DNA from: Monosporascus cannonballus
Lineage: Eukaryota; Ascomycota; Sordariomycetes; Xylariales
Assembly: GCA_004154925.1 (NCBI GenBank)
Contig: QJNS01000014.1
Span: forward strand, 248,001-312,000
Direction: 5' to 3'
DNA length: 64,000 bases
This document shows positions 24,007-37,121 of the stretch, one piece after another (within the stretch, counting starts at the first letter, position 1; each line of letters begins with the position of its first letter). Position numbers and translations under genes: made by a program. Under the pieces are notes generated by a model that did not search any database, was not told where the DNA came from, and saw only the letters and a list, made by a program, of their open reading frames with translations.

Positions 24007-24509
24007 TTATTCGATCCTCAGGTTCAGAGTCTCTACGTTAATAAATTCATGACAGTTATAGGCCATTGGGAAGTAATCGTGACACCGAACTCCCAGTTCC
24101 CTTTCGCTTTGCAGCTTGGGCGTGAAAATAATTCTGGTCACAGTCATGTTCTGTTTAGACGACTGGAAAGTTTTGATCAAATCAGAACTTGGACTGAAAG
24201 TAGTGTAGCGTTCACCCGCAGCCAAGGTCGCCTCCGTTCCCGGCTTACATTGAGATATCTACATAGCTCGGTCTCTCTGCACGTACCCCGTCCGTCATGG
24301 TACTGATAGACCAGAGAAGAGGATCTGCTCACCCCGTTAGCAATGGCGGATATCGCACCTTGGTGGTAAAAAGATGCATTGGGCAGTATGTAAATAATAT
24401 AGGGGCTTCCGTATCCGTGGTTCTTTGAGTTTATATGTGGCTCTCCTTCCCAAAGTGCCCGGCCACAGCCCTTCCTTGTAATGTTACAGTCGTAGTAAGA
24501 ATCGGCCAT
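24007..24509 (-). pseudogene. Convergent hypothetical ORF with one frame break, unknown function
   Basis: From ATG 24509 on the minus strand the frame reads MADSYYDCNITRKGCGRALW and continues about 95 residues through HGYGSPYIIYILPN and GAISAIANGVSRSSSLVYQY. It then loses sense near 24230-24250. The other frame takes over (TLAAGERYTTFSPSSDLIKT, then RIIFTPKLQSERELGVRCHD) to a stop at 24007-24009. It is two bases from the CBM18 stop, tail to tail. Balanced composition and several Cys suggest a real, perhaps secreted, protein; no signal peptide is seen at this start. The break is either an indel or an intron I could not place. I do not recognise the family. Confidence 0.45.
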
Positions 24510-25018
24510 ATATAACGTGTCGTGGAATAGGAGTATCTATGTTAGTCATCAAGCTCCCAGCACCCCGGAAGAATCTTATTCCGGCGCGACCACAGTATAT
24601 AGAGAGCTTCCTAGCCACCGCTCGCTAGAGCTCAATTCTAGCCAGACAATTATCAATTCTCTCACTCTATGTTACCTTATCTACCGATCAGCGTAACTGT
24701 GACATAACTCTATTGCTAGCCACGCAATAGCGGCTTCGCTTTCGCGAAAGTTACACTGAGAGTCGGGTTGTGAATTGCCTAGTCAGCTGCGTGTTATGAA
24801 GTCAAATACCCAGTCAATGCAACACCCCCTCAACGCCCCACTCATATATTTCACTTTAAAACTTAACCGAAACCGATAAAAATATAAAGCATTATTACAG
24901 GAATATACCGAATTATAACATTTATAAAAACATTAATTTTGATTTATTTAATGTAATATAAATCAATATATTAAGAAATATCTAAAATTTCAAAACTGTA
25001 AATTAAAAATTAAAATAT
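24510..25018. other. Unique DNA between the hypothetical ORF and element G
   Basis: No gene is visible. For the minus-strand ORF this is upstream: a TATA-like TATATA lies at 24595-24601. A cluster of palindromes is at 24693-24754. From about 24843 the composition becomes AT-rich but keeps CpA, so it is not RIPed. Confidence 0.5.
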
Positions 25019-25372
25019 TATAACGAACTTGGGGTTTAACCAACTATTAAACCATAGTCGTACGGGTTTATGTTAGCAGGAATATCGTGGGAATCTGAAT
25101 AATAAATATATTAATCGTATTACGTCTCGTAATTCCAAAAGTGCCTTAGGTAACGATATTATATTGCAAGCTAAAGCTATTTAACTTATGGAAGTAATGA
25201 ACATATATATTCTTCTTTTTTTGGCTTAATTACTTATAATTAGGCAGCTAATAATAATCAAATTATTAATAATTATCGGCTTAATAGTAATTACCGTTAC
25301 GCAATTCCAGGAATAACCCGTATAATCCTTATTTAACCGTTTCTTAAAGCCGAAACTTATTAAGTTATAATA
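25019..25372 (-). repeat. 3' LTR of G (354 bp)
   Basis: It aligns with 38863-39233 and, in reverse complement, with the E LTR. It starts TATAACGAACTTGG and ends GTTATAATA. The first 170 bases are shared with B/F; the remainder is the E/G-type U3. Confidence 0.88.
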
Positions 25373-25539
25373 CGATCTCCTTTTTCCCAGAAATCTCGCT
25401 TTCAAAGTTTATTTTTTTGGTTTAATAAGTACCTTTTTTTTATTTTCAATTATATCGTTTTGTATTTCCAAAATTCGTCGCGTTTTTCATTTTTTTTTAC
25501 CGTTCGTTGCGTTAATTTTGTAAATACATTTAACGAATT

Positions 25540-26062
25540 CTGGTAAGAAATTATATCTTGTTTTTATTATTTTTCGAAAAACAAAATGTATAAAATAATG
25601 GAAAACGTTTTGAAATATAAAGAATATGTTAATCGAAATCAGTTCTGCAATAATAACGGCGTACTCATTTTTTCTTTGTAAAATATTTGTTAAAATTATT
25701 AGCGCATAAAATAGGAAAAAACGGTTGCTGAAAAATAATTATTTAAGTTTTAACGGCTTTACCTTAAAATTTAACATTATTATTAAAATAAATAAATAAC
25801 AATTTTTCCCGTTTTACTCGTTTATGTGAATAAACGGCGTTAATTCGTTTAAAAAGTGTTATAATGATATAATGTAAATTTTAATTTTTAAATAAATTAA
25901 AAAAACAAAAATATCGAGAACAGAAATAGTTAAAAACCGCCATTACGGCTGCCACGTTAACGCAAACTGCGGATAACTGGTCTAATATCCCGGCTACTAA
26001 TTGGTCGACCGTTAATTAAGACGCGTCCATCATTATTAATAAAAGTTCTTTAACAAACGCTA
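25540..26062 (+). pseudogene. Antisense accessory ORF of G
   Basis: It is opposite to G pol, just inside the left LTR. An SCFYYFSKNK stretch carries the upstream CxxC (second Cys now Tyr). The Cys segment at 25589-25648 reads YKIMENVLKYKEYVNRNQFC, aligned position by position with B, E and F. It is followed by NNNGVLIFSL as in B. The coil region is too mutated to read fully. The end aligns with B's stop near 26062. Confidence 0.6.
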
Positions 26063-29000
26063 GGCGCTAATAAGGTTCTTAACTGGTTCCCAGGTATTTT
26101 CGGAATTCGGGTACTTTTTTTATTTAATTAGGTATTAGGTAAATTTGTTTTGTTTTCGTATATCGAAAATCTTTTCCACTTGATATATTTATTTGTCTTT
26201 ACCTTTACGTCGTTTTGAACGGTATATACCTTATTATATCCGCTGTTAATTCGAATAAAAAAATTAAAAAAAGTTAAATAAAATTTGACTATTGTTAAAA
26301 ATTCTAATTAATAATTATTTTCTGAGATTTTCTTAATAGTTTTATATAAATCGATATATTTAAAATCGAAATTCTTTTCAAGTGTTTTTGGTTAAAAAAC
26401 TTTTGGTAACGAAAAAAACTATATCCCCTTTTTCGAAAATTAATTTCTTTAATCTTTTCTGTTTATAGTACTTATTTATTTAATTTCGTACAAATTTTAA
26501 TTCCGTTTTTATTTTTTGATATAGGTATCACAACTGTTTTAACGTAAAAATTACTTTAACGTTAATTAAACTATCATGGTATACTTTTTTATAAATTTTT
26601 GAAATAAACCCAAAATTTAGCTTTGCTAATATTATCTTAAGACTTTCGTAATAACTAATATTATAAGTTAAATATAGAATTAGTAATTTTCCTACTTAAT
26701 TATTTTGTTCGTAATTAATGTAATATCGTAAGTAAATTTCCAAAGTTTAATTTATTCGTTTTCTTTATTTATTCGTATAAGGTTTAAATGTATTAAATAA
26801 CTTAAATTTTACGCCGATTAATATTATAAGGCCATATTAAAATTGAAATGCGAATATCGATCCTTTTTTTTAAAATACTTTTTATTAATAATTTATATAT
26901 TTCGAAATTATATTTAAAATAAATATATGCTATTTGTTCGGCATTTAGAACTTTGTCATGTAATTAAAAATAAAAGAATTTCGTAAATCGGTCGACGATT
27001 ACGAAAGTTTTATCGTAATATATTTCTATAGCTAAATTTTCTAATATAAGAATTTTAATAATAAAGTTAAATATAATTAAATATTATAAACGTTTTGTAA
27101 TTATTAATAATTACAATTTTCCGTATAACCTATATCGTCGTACTTTCGTTTTAGCGTAAATATTATATTACCGTATAATTTTCTGTACCGTTAATTTCAT
27201 TCTGAGTAAAAAAATATATACGTTAAAATCTTTTAAGGTTTTATAAATCTATAAATATCCATATAATTAATATTCGTATATTTCCCGTATTTAACGCTTT
27301 TACTATTTCTTTAGGACTTATATCTTCTTCGGCTTTTGGTTTTCCGAGAAATTATCGTTATATTATTGGATTTTTTGGTACATATCGAAAAATATTACCC
27401 GAATTATCTCAATTTATCGTAAATGTAAATATCCTTTTATAATTACGTCGAACATTAAATAACTAATTTTAATTAAGTTCTTTTCTAGATCTAATTACTT
27501 ACTTAAAATATTTGCTTTATTATTTTTAAGCTTTTCCTATAAATAATGGCGAAGTCGAAATTCGCCAATTTTTTCGCATATTTTAATTATCGTTTTATAA
27601 GTCCTTTAATCATAATAAATCGGATAAAATTTTGATAATTCGTATAAATTTTAATCCAATATAAGCTTCCCGTTAAAAAGTACTTAAACTCTCGAAATGC
27701 CATAATAATAGCCGTATATTCCTTATTTGAAATATTATAATTAAATATGGCTTTATTTAACTTATAAAGAAATGCAATAAAATATAATTTACCTTCATTA
27801 TTTCGTTATTTAATTATTACGTTTAACGTATAATTCGAAATATCGTTTTTTAATTTAACAGAGCAATTTTAATCATATATAATTAATACTAGTTTGCTAA
27901 TAATCGCATTTTTAATATTCTAAAATACTTTTTCCGTATCTGGTATTTATTTAAATTTTCTCTTTCTACAATATATTAAAAATATAATGATTTTACTAAA
28001 ATTTCGAATAAATTTCCTATAATAAATAACGAATCCAAAAAATACTTATACTTTTTTAATTATTATTAAAATTTATTATTCTGTAATTATGACGATTTTC
28101 TTAAAATCCATCTTAATCCATCCTAAAATAATAGTATGTCCTAAGTTTTTTATTTCCTGTTTATTAAATTAATTTGTTTTGCGTTAATAAATGATTTTAC
28201 GTTTTATAAGTTTGAAAAACCTTATAAACCTATTTTACGTATATTTCTTTTATTTTTAAAAAAATGAAAATATCGTTAAAATAATATATAATAAAAATAT
28301 TGACATATTTTCGTAACATATAATTTATTATTCGTTGGAAAATTATTAATACGTTCGTAAATCCTAGTGGTACAACTAAATACTTAAATAATCTATATTT
28401 TATTTTAAAACTTATGTTTTAATCGTATTCTTTTTTAATCTTAATAAACTTATATCTATTTTTAAAATCGAATACTATAAACCATTTAATTCCGTATAAT
28501 CTGTTTTTTAGTTCTGTAATTAAAAGTAACAATATTCGATCCTTAATAATAATATTATTCAGTTATTAATAATTAACCATAAGTCGTAATTTTCTGTTTT
28601 TTTTTGATATAAAAAATATGAGATATCCTGTTAATAATTTCGAAAATCGAGTTTATCCTTTTTATAACCGATCTTTTAAATATTTTTTGAAAGTACGTAA
28701 TTCGTTTCTATTAAGATTATAAATAAAATAAAACTTCGTCGAAAATTCTTCCTTAAAGATTATTTTATAATCTTATTCGCTATATTTTAATAACTTCGTA
28801 TCGAATTCCTTTATAAAAAGCCTTTATATTTATAATATTATAATAATATATGAATTAAAACTTTTAATTTTTTGGATTATTATTCTTATTATTCCAGATC
28901 ATTATTTAATTATTTTAATTTCGCTTTAGTAATAACAATGATATATTTTATTTTTAAGGCGCAGTTTTGTTATATTTTACTCTTATAAGTAAAGAAACTT

Positions 29001-30224
29001 CTGTCGTATTCTTATACTTATGTTTATCGCTATTATCGATCGAATATTAACATCTTAATATCTTTTTCTTATTTATTTTTAAAAAATAAAAAAACTTTAC
29101 CTAACCAGTTATACCGTTAATTAAAATTTCATACTAACATATCCATAGCAATCCTAAAATCATATTATAATTTCTATATAAAACGATATCGAAATTAATT
29201 ATCTAATATCTTCCTTAAATAAAAATCTTGAAATAATTAATTTCGCGTATAATTTTCCTATTATCGTAAGCGAATTTCAAAATTTCTGTATTTATTATTA
29301 TATAAAGCTTTAATTTATATTTCCATAATAGTTTAAATTTATTAATTATATTCGGTACAATATCATTTCCGCCTAAAGTTCTGTAATCCATTATTGCGGT
29401 ATACTAATACGTTTTTATTCGTATATTTAAGATAATAAAATTATTAACGTTTTTTATCGCTGCTTTGAAAACCTTTTTCGGAAATTCCTTTTAATTGCTT
29501 TAAGTCTTATCATTTTACGGCTTTTTATAAGTAGCCTTTTTCTTTTAATTTTTATTCGAATTTATTAAGCCTTACTTATATTTCTTTCATTTAACGCGTC
29601 AAATTATTAAATTTGTCGTTATTGCCAACATATTATTCCTATAAACCTTTTCAATTATTTTTAATTTTGTTGCAATTCTTTCTCTTATCGAATAAATTAT
29701 TTTCTCATAGTTATAATTACATTTTCTTATACGTTATTTTAATTATCGTTTTAAAGATTTTGTATAAATCAAGGTAATTTTTCTTTAATAACCTATTTTT
29801 TCTAGAAATCTATAATAAATACCAACTAAAAATAAAAATCCGTAATAATCTTCTGATAATGTTTTTTCATTGTACGTTGGATTAATTGTTTTTCCATTTA
29901 ATAATTATATTACTAATAATAATAAAAAAGGTTTTTTTACGGGTATTATTTTTTTTCGGGCCACCTTTTTGCTTCGGCTAATTACTAAATATCTTTTAAG
30001 GCTATAATTCAAAGCTGTGGATACCATTATTTATCGTTTTTATTATTTTCGGTATAATTTTGAAAATTAAATCCTTTATAATACATACGATTAATTCGTA
30101 TGTAAATATATTATTTTTATTTATCCCAATCGAGATATTTTCGTCGTCGACAATATATAACATATATTTTGCCGTATTAATCGGGTATTCCGGGACAGAC
30201 TTTTTTTATCCAATCTTAATATTT
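26063..30224 (-). pseudogene. pol: pol remnant of G
   Basis: It parallels B pol over its length: chromodomain at about 26063-26250, integrase at about 26900-27400, and the RT box at about 28255-28310, reading YYFNDIFIF. The left part of the gag/pol junction is at 30000-30224, where A2 interrupts it. Stops are everywhere. Confidence 0.8.
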
Positions 30225-30644
30225 TGTTATAGGAACAGGGGTTCCTGTCTTGAAGAGACCGACCTTTAGGGCCTAACGTGGGCCTGTCACGGGAAAACCC
30301 CGGGGCCAAGAACTTGGCCCTCCAAATGATCTAAATGATTTAGGTGATCTAGTGCTGGATTACATAAATTACATAAATCTACGATATATTTACTTTAAGG
30401 AATTAGGATATATACTAAATCGGTTTTTATATAAATAATACTTATTTAGTTTCGTTCCTTAATTATTAATCTAAATTTTTAATTCAGAGATAATTATATT
30501 ATTTTTTAATTAAGGAAAAACATTTTAAATCTTTTTAACAAATAAATTATCGAATTATTTTTCGCCTTATTATTACCTGCAAATTAAAACTTTATTTCGG
30601 ATATTGCTTATATCTCCAATTAGATATATTATAGGTTTGTTATA
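30225..30644 (+). repeat. 5' LTR of A2 (420 bp)
   Basis: It starts TGTTATAGGAACAGGGG and ends TTGTTATA (CA mutated to TA). The first 130 bases are nearly unmutated, while the rest is RIPed. A repeated GATCTAAATGATTTAGGTGA-type stretch lies at about 30328-30347. Confidence 0.95.
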
Positions 30645-31165
30645 TTTTAATAATTTCTTAATTAATAACCGATAAATAATTTACCGCTTAATTAAGTTAT
30701 AAACCTTTTTGAACTTAATATAAATAATAATATAAGACATTATTCAAAAAATAAATAATATACCCGATTCTCGTTATTAATCAATAAAGGATCAATAACC
30801 AGATTAAATAATTTACTACCTATTAAAAAAGTTTTTCAACTAATTAATAATATAGTACCTTTTATTATTCGATTTTTAAAAAGCTTTTTTTTCTTTTAAC
30901 CCTAATAATAACCTTTATTTGCAAGGGAAATAATTAAGGTATAAGGGGTTAAAATAAATAAGGACGAAAAGAAATACTTAGCCGGAAATTAAAAAGAAAA
31001 AGCAATAAAATATTTAATTGAAAAAAAAAGAGCTTATTATAAAAAAAAGGTTAGACCTTTTAGCCTAAGAGGTTAAAAGCCTGAAAAAAGAGAATATTCG
31101 ATTCGCCAAAAAAAGGAAACCGGCTTTTCCATAATTCGGCTTCTTTAAAAAACGAAATTACGGAA
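30645..31165 (+). other. A2 leader between 5' LTR and gag
   Basis: This is untranslated leader with AT-rich, RIPed sequence and no readable frame. The primer binding site should start right after 30644, but mutation prevents matching it to a tRNA. Confidence 0.55.
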
Positions 31166-32110
31166 GTGGTTTTTAATTATTTTTGTACGGCACGGAATAA
31201 CCATAATAACGGAAAATTTCGATTTTGTTATTGTTTGGCGCAAATCAATTACGAAAAAGAATTATACCACCTTCTAATTATTACGGAATACCTGACGTCA
31301 AAGGCTATAAACCAACTTCCTCTAAACCTTATAATAAATTTACGGGTATAAAGGATTCTTAATTTAGGCCAGATTTTACCTTAAATTTTATAAAAGTTTT
31401 TTAACGGAAAATTATTAAAAAATATTAGTTATTTTTTAGTTATTTATTAAAAAAGTTGTTTTATAGTTCGAATTAATTATAAAAATTTATTTACAAAATT
31501 ATTCCGACGAATTTTAAAATATAATTAATTATATTTTTAGCAAATATAAATATTTCGAAGAAACAATACGAATTTTTTTTGGAAACCCAGATAAAAAATA
31601 ATATGTAATTAAGTAATTTTATTTTCTATGCTAAATTAAGTTAATATCTAAATATATATTTAAATTTAATCGTTTGGTAATCATTTTCAATTTGCTAAAA
31701 AACGTATTATTTTATTCTTATTATAACGGCTTAAAATCTTATATTAAAAATAAGCTATATATAAAACTTAAAATAGTGTTTTTTACAAAATATACCGATA
31801 AATTTATTATTGCCGACTGACGCACTTTTATTCGATATTTCGAAAAAAAAAAGGAACCGGTAAACGAAACGATAATAAAAACTTTAATAACCGAATTAAG
31901 AAAAATAAAGGTAAACCTTAAAAAAAGCGAATTCCGTTTCAAAAAAGCGCAAAAAAAATAAGTTTAAAGTAAAATATTTTAATTATAGCAAAAAGAGCCA
32001 TTTTAAAAACGAATATCGTTTTTCCGTTAAAAAGAATTTTAAAAAGGGAAAAATTCCTTAACCCTAAAAAAAATTAAAATAATTAAATAAAAAACCGATA
32101 GCAAAGCAGC
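31166..32110 (+). pseudogene. gag: gag remnant of A2
   Basis: It aligns with A1 gag. The zinc knuckle at 31975-32016 reads YFNYSKKSHFKNEY: exact C-x2-C-x4-H-x4-C spacing, with the His kept and all three Cys changed to Tyr by G-to-A. The upstream capsid region is broken by stops. Confidence 0.82.
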
Positions 32111-32139
32111 AAAGGAAAGAAAAAAATTAATTCGATTTC

Positions 32140-35100
32140 CTTTGAGCAAAATTTATTATTGCTATAATTATTTAAATTTAAAACGATATCCCGAAGTACG
32201 AAAATTATTTTATTTGCCGGGATTTTAATATTAAAACCTATAAATATTATTTAGGATAAATAGTTTCCAGATTAATTATAGAACTTGGATGCCAATATTA
32301 TCTTAATTCCTAGAAATGTAAGATGTATATAAAGGACGGTTAATTTCGACCAGATATTAATAAATACGGATAATTATTTCCGAAATTTGGCGAATTTTCA
32401 GAATGTAATATTTATCAGAAGATATTATCGGTAAACCTTTACAACTTGTTATATTTTACCGCTTATTATTTCGACGATTATTTCGTTTATTTCAAAACCA
32501 AGAAGAATAATAGTTTTTGGTTTAAATAGGACCAAAGAATATTTACCGAACCTAATAATAAATATAAATATATAGAAATTCGCCGATAGCCAAAATGTAT
32601 TAAATTTTGTTATTTATATCCTAATTTAAAAGAGAATCGGAAAGTTATAGCGTAAGGATGTTTATATTACGCCCTGACACTTTGTATTTAATACGAATTC
32701 CTAAATATAAAAATATTTCCTTCGGAAATATACCTTTCCGACCATATAATATAAAAAATATAAAATTACAAGATAGGCCAAAAAAAAACAATTATTTTCG
32801 GATATTAATTGGGCAGAAAAAGGTGGTACAAATATATGGATGATTATTATATTAAGTATATAGCTAAGAAAATTCAAAAATGGAAACGTTTTTTCGTAAA
32901 CAGATTATATTAATTAAAAAATAATGAAGGCTTTCGAAAAAATAATTTCGAAAATTTTTAATATATAAAACCTTATGTAAAGTAATTAAAAGATTATGTA
33001 ATTAAATCCAAATTCCTTTATTATATAAAAATACAATATTTAAAGTTATAATTAATTTACAAATAAAAAATAATTTTATTTTTCTTATAGTGGCAGAAAA
33101 ATATGAGATTTCTTAAAAATATAAATTAAAGTCCCATAAATTAGGTATGGTAAACGGAAACTTATTTATATACGAAAACGGACAAGTTTTTCGAAAAACT
33201 GAAAAAATTTTAATATGGATTTAAAGATACCAAAAACGCATTTTGCGGGATATTGCGGATATTTTCGGATACGATATTATTTTAAAAACGTTATAATTCA
33301 GGTTTAGTAATTTATATATTAATTAAAAATATCAAATATTTTCACAAGAAAAGAAATTACTTAAAAAGGATAATTAAAAAATTTGATATATTATTAAGGA
33401 AATACAAATTACAAATTAAGCCTTTATAATACCACCTAAATATTGACGGTTTAAGAAATTATTTAAAAATAAGGGAAATTAAGAATTATTATCATATAGT
33501 GAATAAGATTATAAGAAACTTATTAAGGAACAATATTATCCTAAATTTTACAAAATTTATTATATAAATCTTAATAAATTAAAGGTTTTATAAAAAAGTA
33601 TTTAAGTTGATTTAAAAAAAGAATATATTTAATCCTTCAATTCCCTAATTAAATACCCCATTTTTATAATATTAAAGCTTAAAAATGGAAAATAAAAAAT
33701 TAATAAAAACGGAAATTTAATTTTTAGAAAAATAATCGATTATAAATAATTAAAAAACATTACGATTAAAAACAAATATTTTTTAATTTTTATAAGTAGG
33801 TTAAAAGAAAACGTTAATAAAATAAAATAATTTATTATATTTAAACTCCGAAACGGTTATTACCGTATTAAAACAATAAAAAGAAAAAAATGAAAAACGG
33901 TATTTAGAATAATTTATAGATTTTACGAATATAGCATAATACTTATGAAACTTATTAATGTTTCCGCCAGTTTTTAATAATTAATTATAATTATTTTTAG
34001 AAAATTCCTTAATAAGTTTATGTTCGTTTATTTAGACAATATCTTTATTTATTCCGAAACTTTCGAAAAATATAAAAAGTAAATCGCTTAAATGCTCCAG
34101 ATTTTGGATAAAGCAAATATCCGAATTAACCTAATTAAAAATGTATGGTATATGCAGAAACTAAACTTTCTGGGATATATTCTTATCCGTAGCCAAATTC
34201 AGATTTAACGCTTTAAGATGGAAATAATTAAGGATTAGTTTATCCTTAATAAAGCGACCATTATAAATATCCGGCAGATCTTAAAATTAACGGATCATAT
34301 ACGCGGCCTAATCAAGGGATACGGAAATATGGTTAGGCCGTTAACGAAACTTATTACTAAAAAGTACGTGAAAAAAGAATTTAAATTTCTAAAAAAAAAC
34401 GAAAAAAACGATTGAAATTTTAAAAAATATAATTATTAACGGACCCATAATAAGATTACTTAACCCCGACAAAAAGAAATATTTAAAAACGGATATTTGA
34501 AATTACGTATTAGGTATTATCCTAAAATAATTAAAAAATAACGGCAAATAATACCTAATTGTATATTACTTAAAAGCATTCCGAAATGCAGAACTTAAAT
34601 ATTTTATTTACGATAAGGAATTGTTAGTAATTATTAATATTTTTAAAAAATAAAAACCTTTTTTTAGCGGAACGAAAAAACTTTTCGATATTTATTTTAA
34701 TTATAAAAACTTTACTTAATTTATGAAAACCCAAAAACTAAATAAACGATACGAAAAATGGATACTTTTTCTGTTAAAATCTAATTTTAAAATATATTAT
34801 ATTAACGGAAAAAAAATTTAGGCAGATAATTTTAGTTGTAAAAGAAAATATAATTTCAAAATTCCCAAAAAAAGCATATAAATGCTATAGTATAACTAAG
34901 ATAACATTATACAGCTGTGCGAAAATTTAAGAAAATTATCCTCCGAACTTTTAATACGGTTCCGGAATTTTTACGATATAAAAAAATAAGAGGAAATTTA
35001 GCAGCTAAAGGGATAGTTAAAGAATTAATTATTATAATATGGTAAAATTTAGATTCTAAACGATTAACAAAAATAGTTTGTAAAGGAATTTTACGAAAAC

Positions 35101-36440
35101 TTATTGTATAGATATTAAGGAAGTTTCAAAACCACCCGACGGCTATAGGAAAAGTACGATTTTCCAAAATTACGCCAAATAATTAAAAAGGTAATTAAAA
35201 ACTGTAATATTTGTAATAAAGCTAAGGCAGTACGCTATAAGCCATACGGGTTATTATAACCTATTAATATTTTTAATAAAGTATGGAATATTATAACTTG
35301 TAATTTTATTATTAGTTTTTTTTATTTAAGGACTTAGTTATTAAAATCGAATATGACAAAATCTAAATAATAATTAATAGATTTACTAAATATAGGTACT
35401 TTTTACCTTTTAAAAGAAACGTAATGGCAAAATAATTGGCTTATATTTTTATTAGATATTATTTCGACAAATATGGTATATCAGAAAAAACTATTTCCAA
35501 TAAAAATACGTTATTTATTTTAAAATTTGGTATTAGTTTTTTTAAATAAATAAGTACTAAGCTTAAATTTTTAACGGCTTATTATCTCCAAATGGACGGT
35601 TAAATAAAAAAATTAAATTAAACTTTAAAATAATATTTTCGAAATTATATTAATTATTAATAAAATAACGGGGTAAAACTTTTACTATTAGCGTAAATTG
35701 CTTGTAATATATTTATTAATAAAAATATAAATATGTTTTCTCATATAGCTATATGGGGACGTAATACAAAAACCTAACGTTTTAAATAACCATTTAATAA
35801 GCTATTAAAAATTACTATAATTACCCCAAAAATAAAAATATTAATAATAAAAATCAAAATAATTTAAACCCGTTTTAAAAACAAATTTCGATTCCCTTAA
35901 TAATGGATAACCTAATATTATAACCAAAAAAAATTAAACGATTAATTTTAATAAAAAAGAAATAAGGTTTATCTGTTATGCCAAAAATAAAACGCAATCT
36001 TACATATTTTATAGATTAAAACGAAAAAACTTAACGATAAGTTCGATTTTCAAAAGTTTAGTTCGTTTAAAGTTAAAAACGTTATTTTCAAAATTAATTA
36101 CCGACTGTCGTTACCAAAAAACATAAAAATATATCTTGTTTTTTATATTTTTTTTATTTAAATTAATATTTAAAAACGCCCCGTTAAAAATAGATATGGA
36201 ATTCGAAAAAGGCCTTAACGAATACGAAGTCGAACGAATACTGCATTTCAAAATAGTTAAAAACGAAATTTAATACCTAATTAAATGGAAAAATTACTTA
36301 CTTAAAAAAATATATGGGAATCATTTAACCACTTAACGAATACAATAAACCTGGTTAAAACGTTCCACCGCCAGAATCCTAACCGACCGTTTCCAGTACG
36401 GCCAAAATCGCAAGCGATAACGGTCCCCCGCTTAAATCTA
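32140..36440 (+). pseudogene. pol: pol remnant of A2: protease to chromodomain
   Basis: An open patch at 32658-32843 upstream of the protease is conserved with A1 (RPDTLYLIRIPKYKNI). The RT box at 34029-34040 reads YLDN in VYLDNIFIYS, so the second Asp is Asn. RNase H follows at about 34480-34700, and integrase at about 35000-36100. The chromodomain at 36221-36340 is clear: EYEVERILHFKIVKNEI, stop, YLIKWKNYLLKK. Stops are Gln-type. Confidence 0.9.
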
Positions 36441-36544
36441 ACCTTATAGCGTTCCAGTCGAAAAAAATAAACGCTTTTGTTATGGCTTCCATTTTAGAAA
36501 CAAATTACGTTTATTCCGCTTTTACCCGGCGTCGTTCTTTTTCC

Positions 36545-37060
36545 ACCCTTTTTCGTTTTTCTAATTAATTTAATTCCAAATCCTTTTTTAATAATTTTAC
36601 CGCCTTTTTTCTTAAAAAAATCTTGCTAAAAACGCAATCGTCTTAATTTCCCAACAAATCTTTTCGATTTTTCGTTCTGCCGACGTCGCAGTTCGTCCAG
36701 CTTTTTTTCAGCAGCTTCTTGGTAAGCCAAAAAGTTGTTTTCAATTTCGCGCTACTTTTTCTGAAAACGCTCTTACGTCTTATTTATTTTTTTTAAAGAA
36801 TTTATCGTTAAAACGTTACAAAAAAGGCGTTAGTAACGAATACAACAATTGTAACTCGGGTAATCCAACGTATAAAAATAATTTTTTTCGCCAAGTCAAA
36901 CGTAATTAAAACAAACCAAGCCTTTAGTCCCAAACCTTTTAATTAATTTAACGCGAATATCGCAGGAATCGCGTTAATTTAAACGAGATTTTCTTTTTCC
37001 TTTCTGAATACGCCCTATTATGATAGAATTAGCTGGAACGTCTCTAGTTTTTTCCAACAA
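36545..37060 (-). pseudogene. Antisense accessory ORF of A2, longer coil than A1
   Basis: It is opposite to pol, ahead of the 3' LTR. The Cys cluster at 36818-36880 includes NCCIRYQRLFC and has the same C-x8-C-x2-C-x7-C spacing as A1. It is followed by a long charged segment, REIENNFLAYQEAAEKKLDE then LRRRQNEKSKRFVGKLRRLR, which looks like a coiled coil and is longer than in A1. Most stops are Gln-type. The segment keeps an unusually high GC content for A2, around 36640-36780. Confidence 0.62.
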
Positions 37061-37121
37061 ACCAAGGTAACGACCTACGGTTCTTATCTTTGGAACAAAG
37101 ATCTTTAAAAAAAGGAAATAA

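Noticed and set aside
24049..24306. Plus-strand ORF of 85 codons
   Set aside because: It lies opposite the convergent minus-strand ORF, which has the more protein-like reading; no domain seen.
30060..30309. ORFs on both strands spanning the G to A2 junction
   Set aside because: They cross the insertion point of A2 into G and so cannot be one gene.
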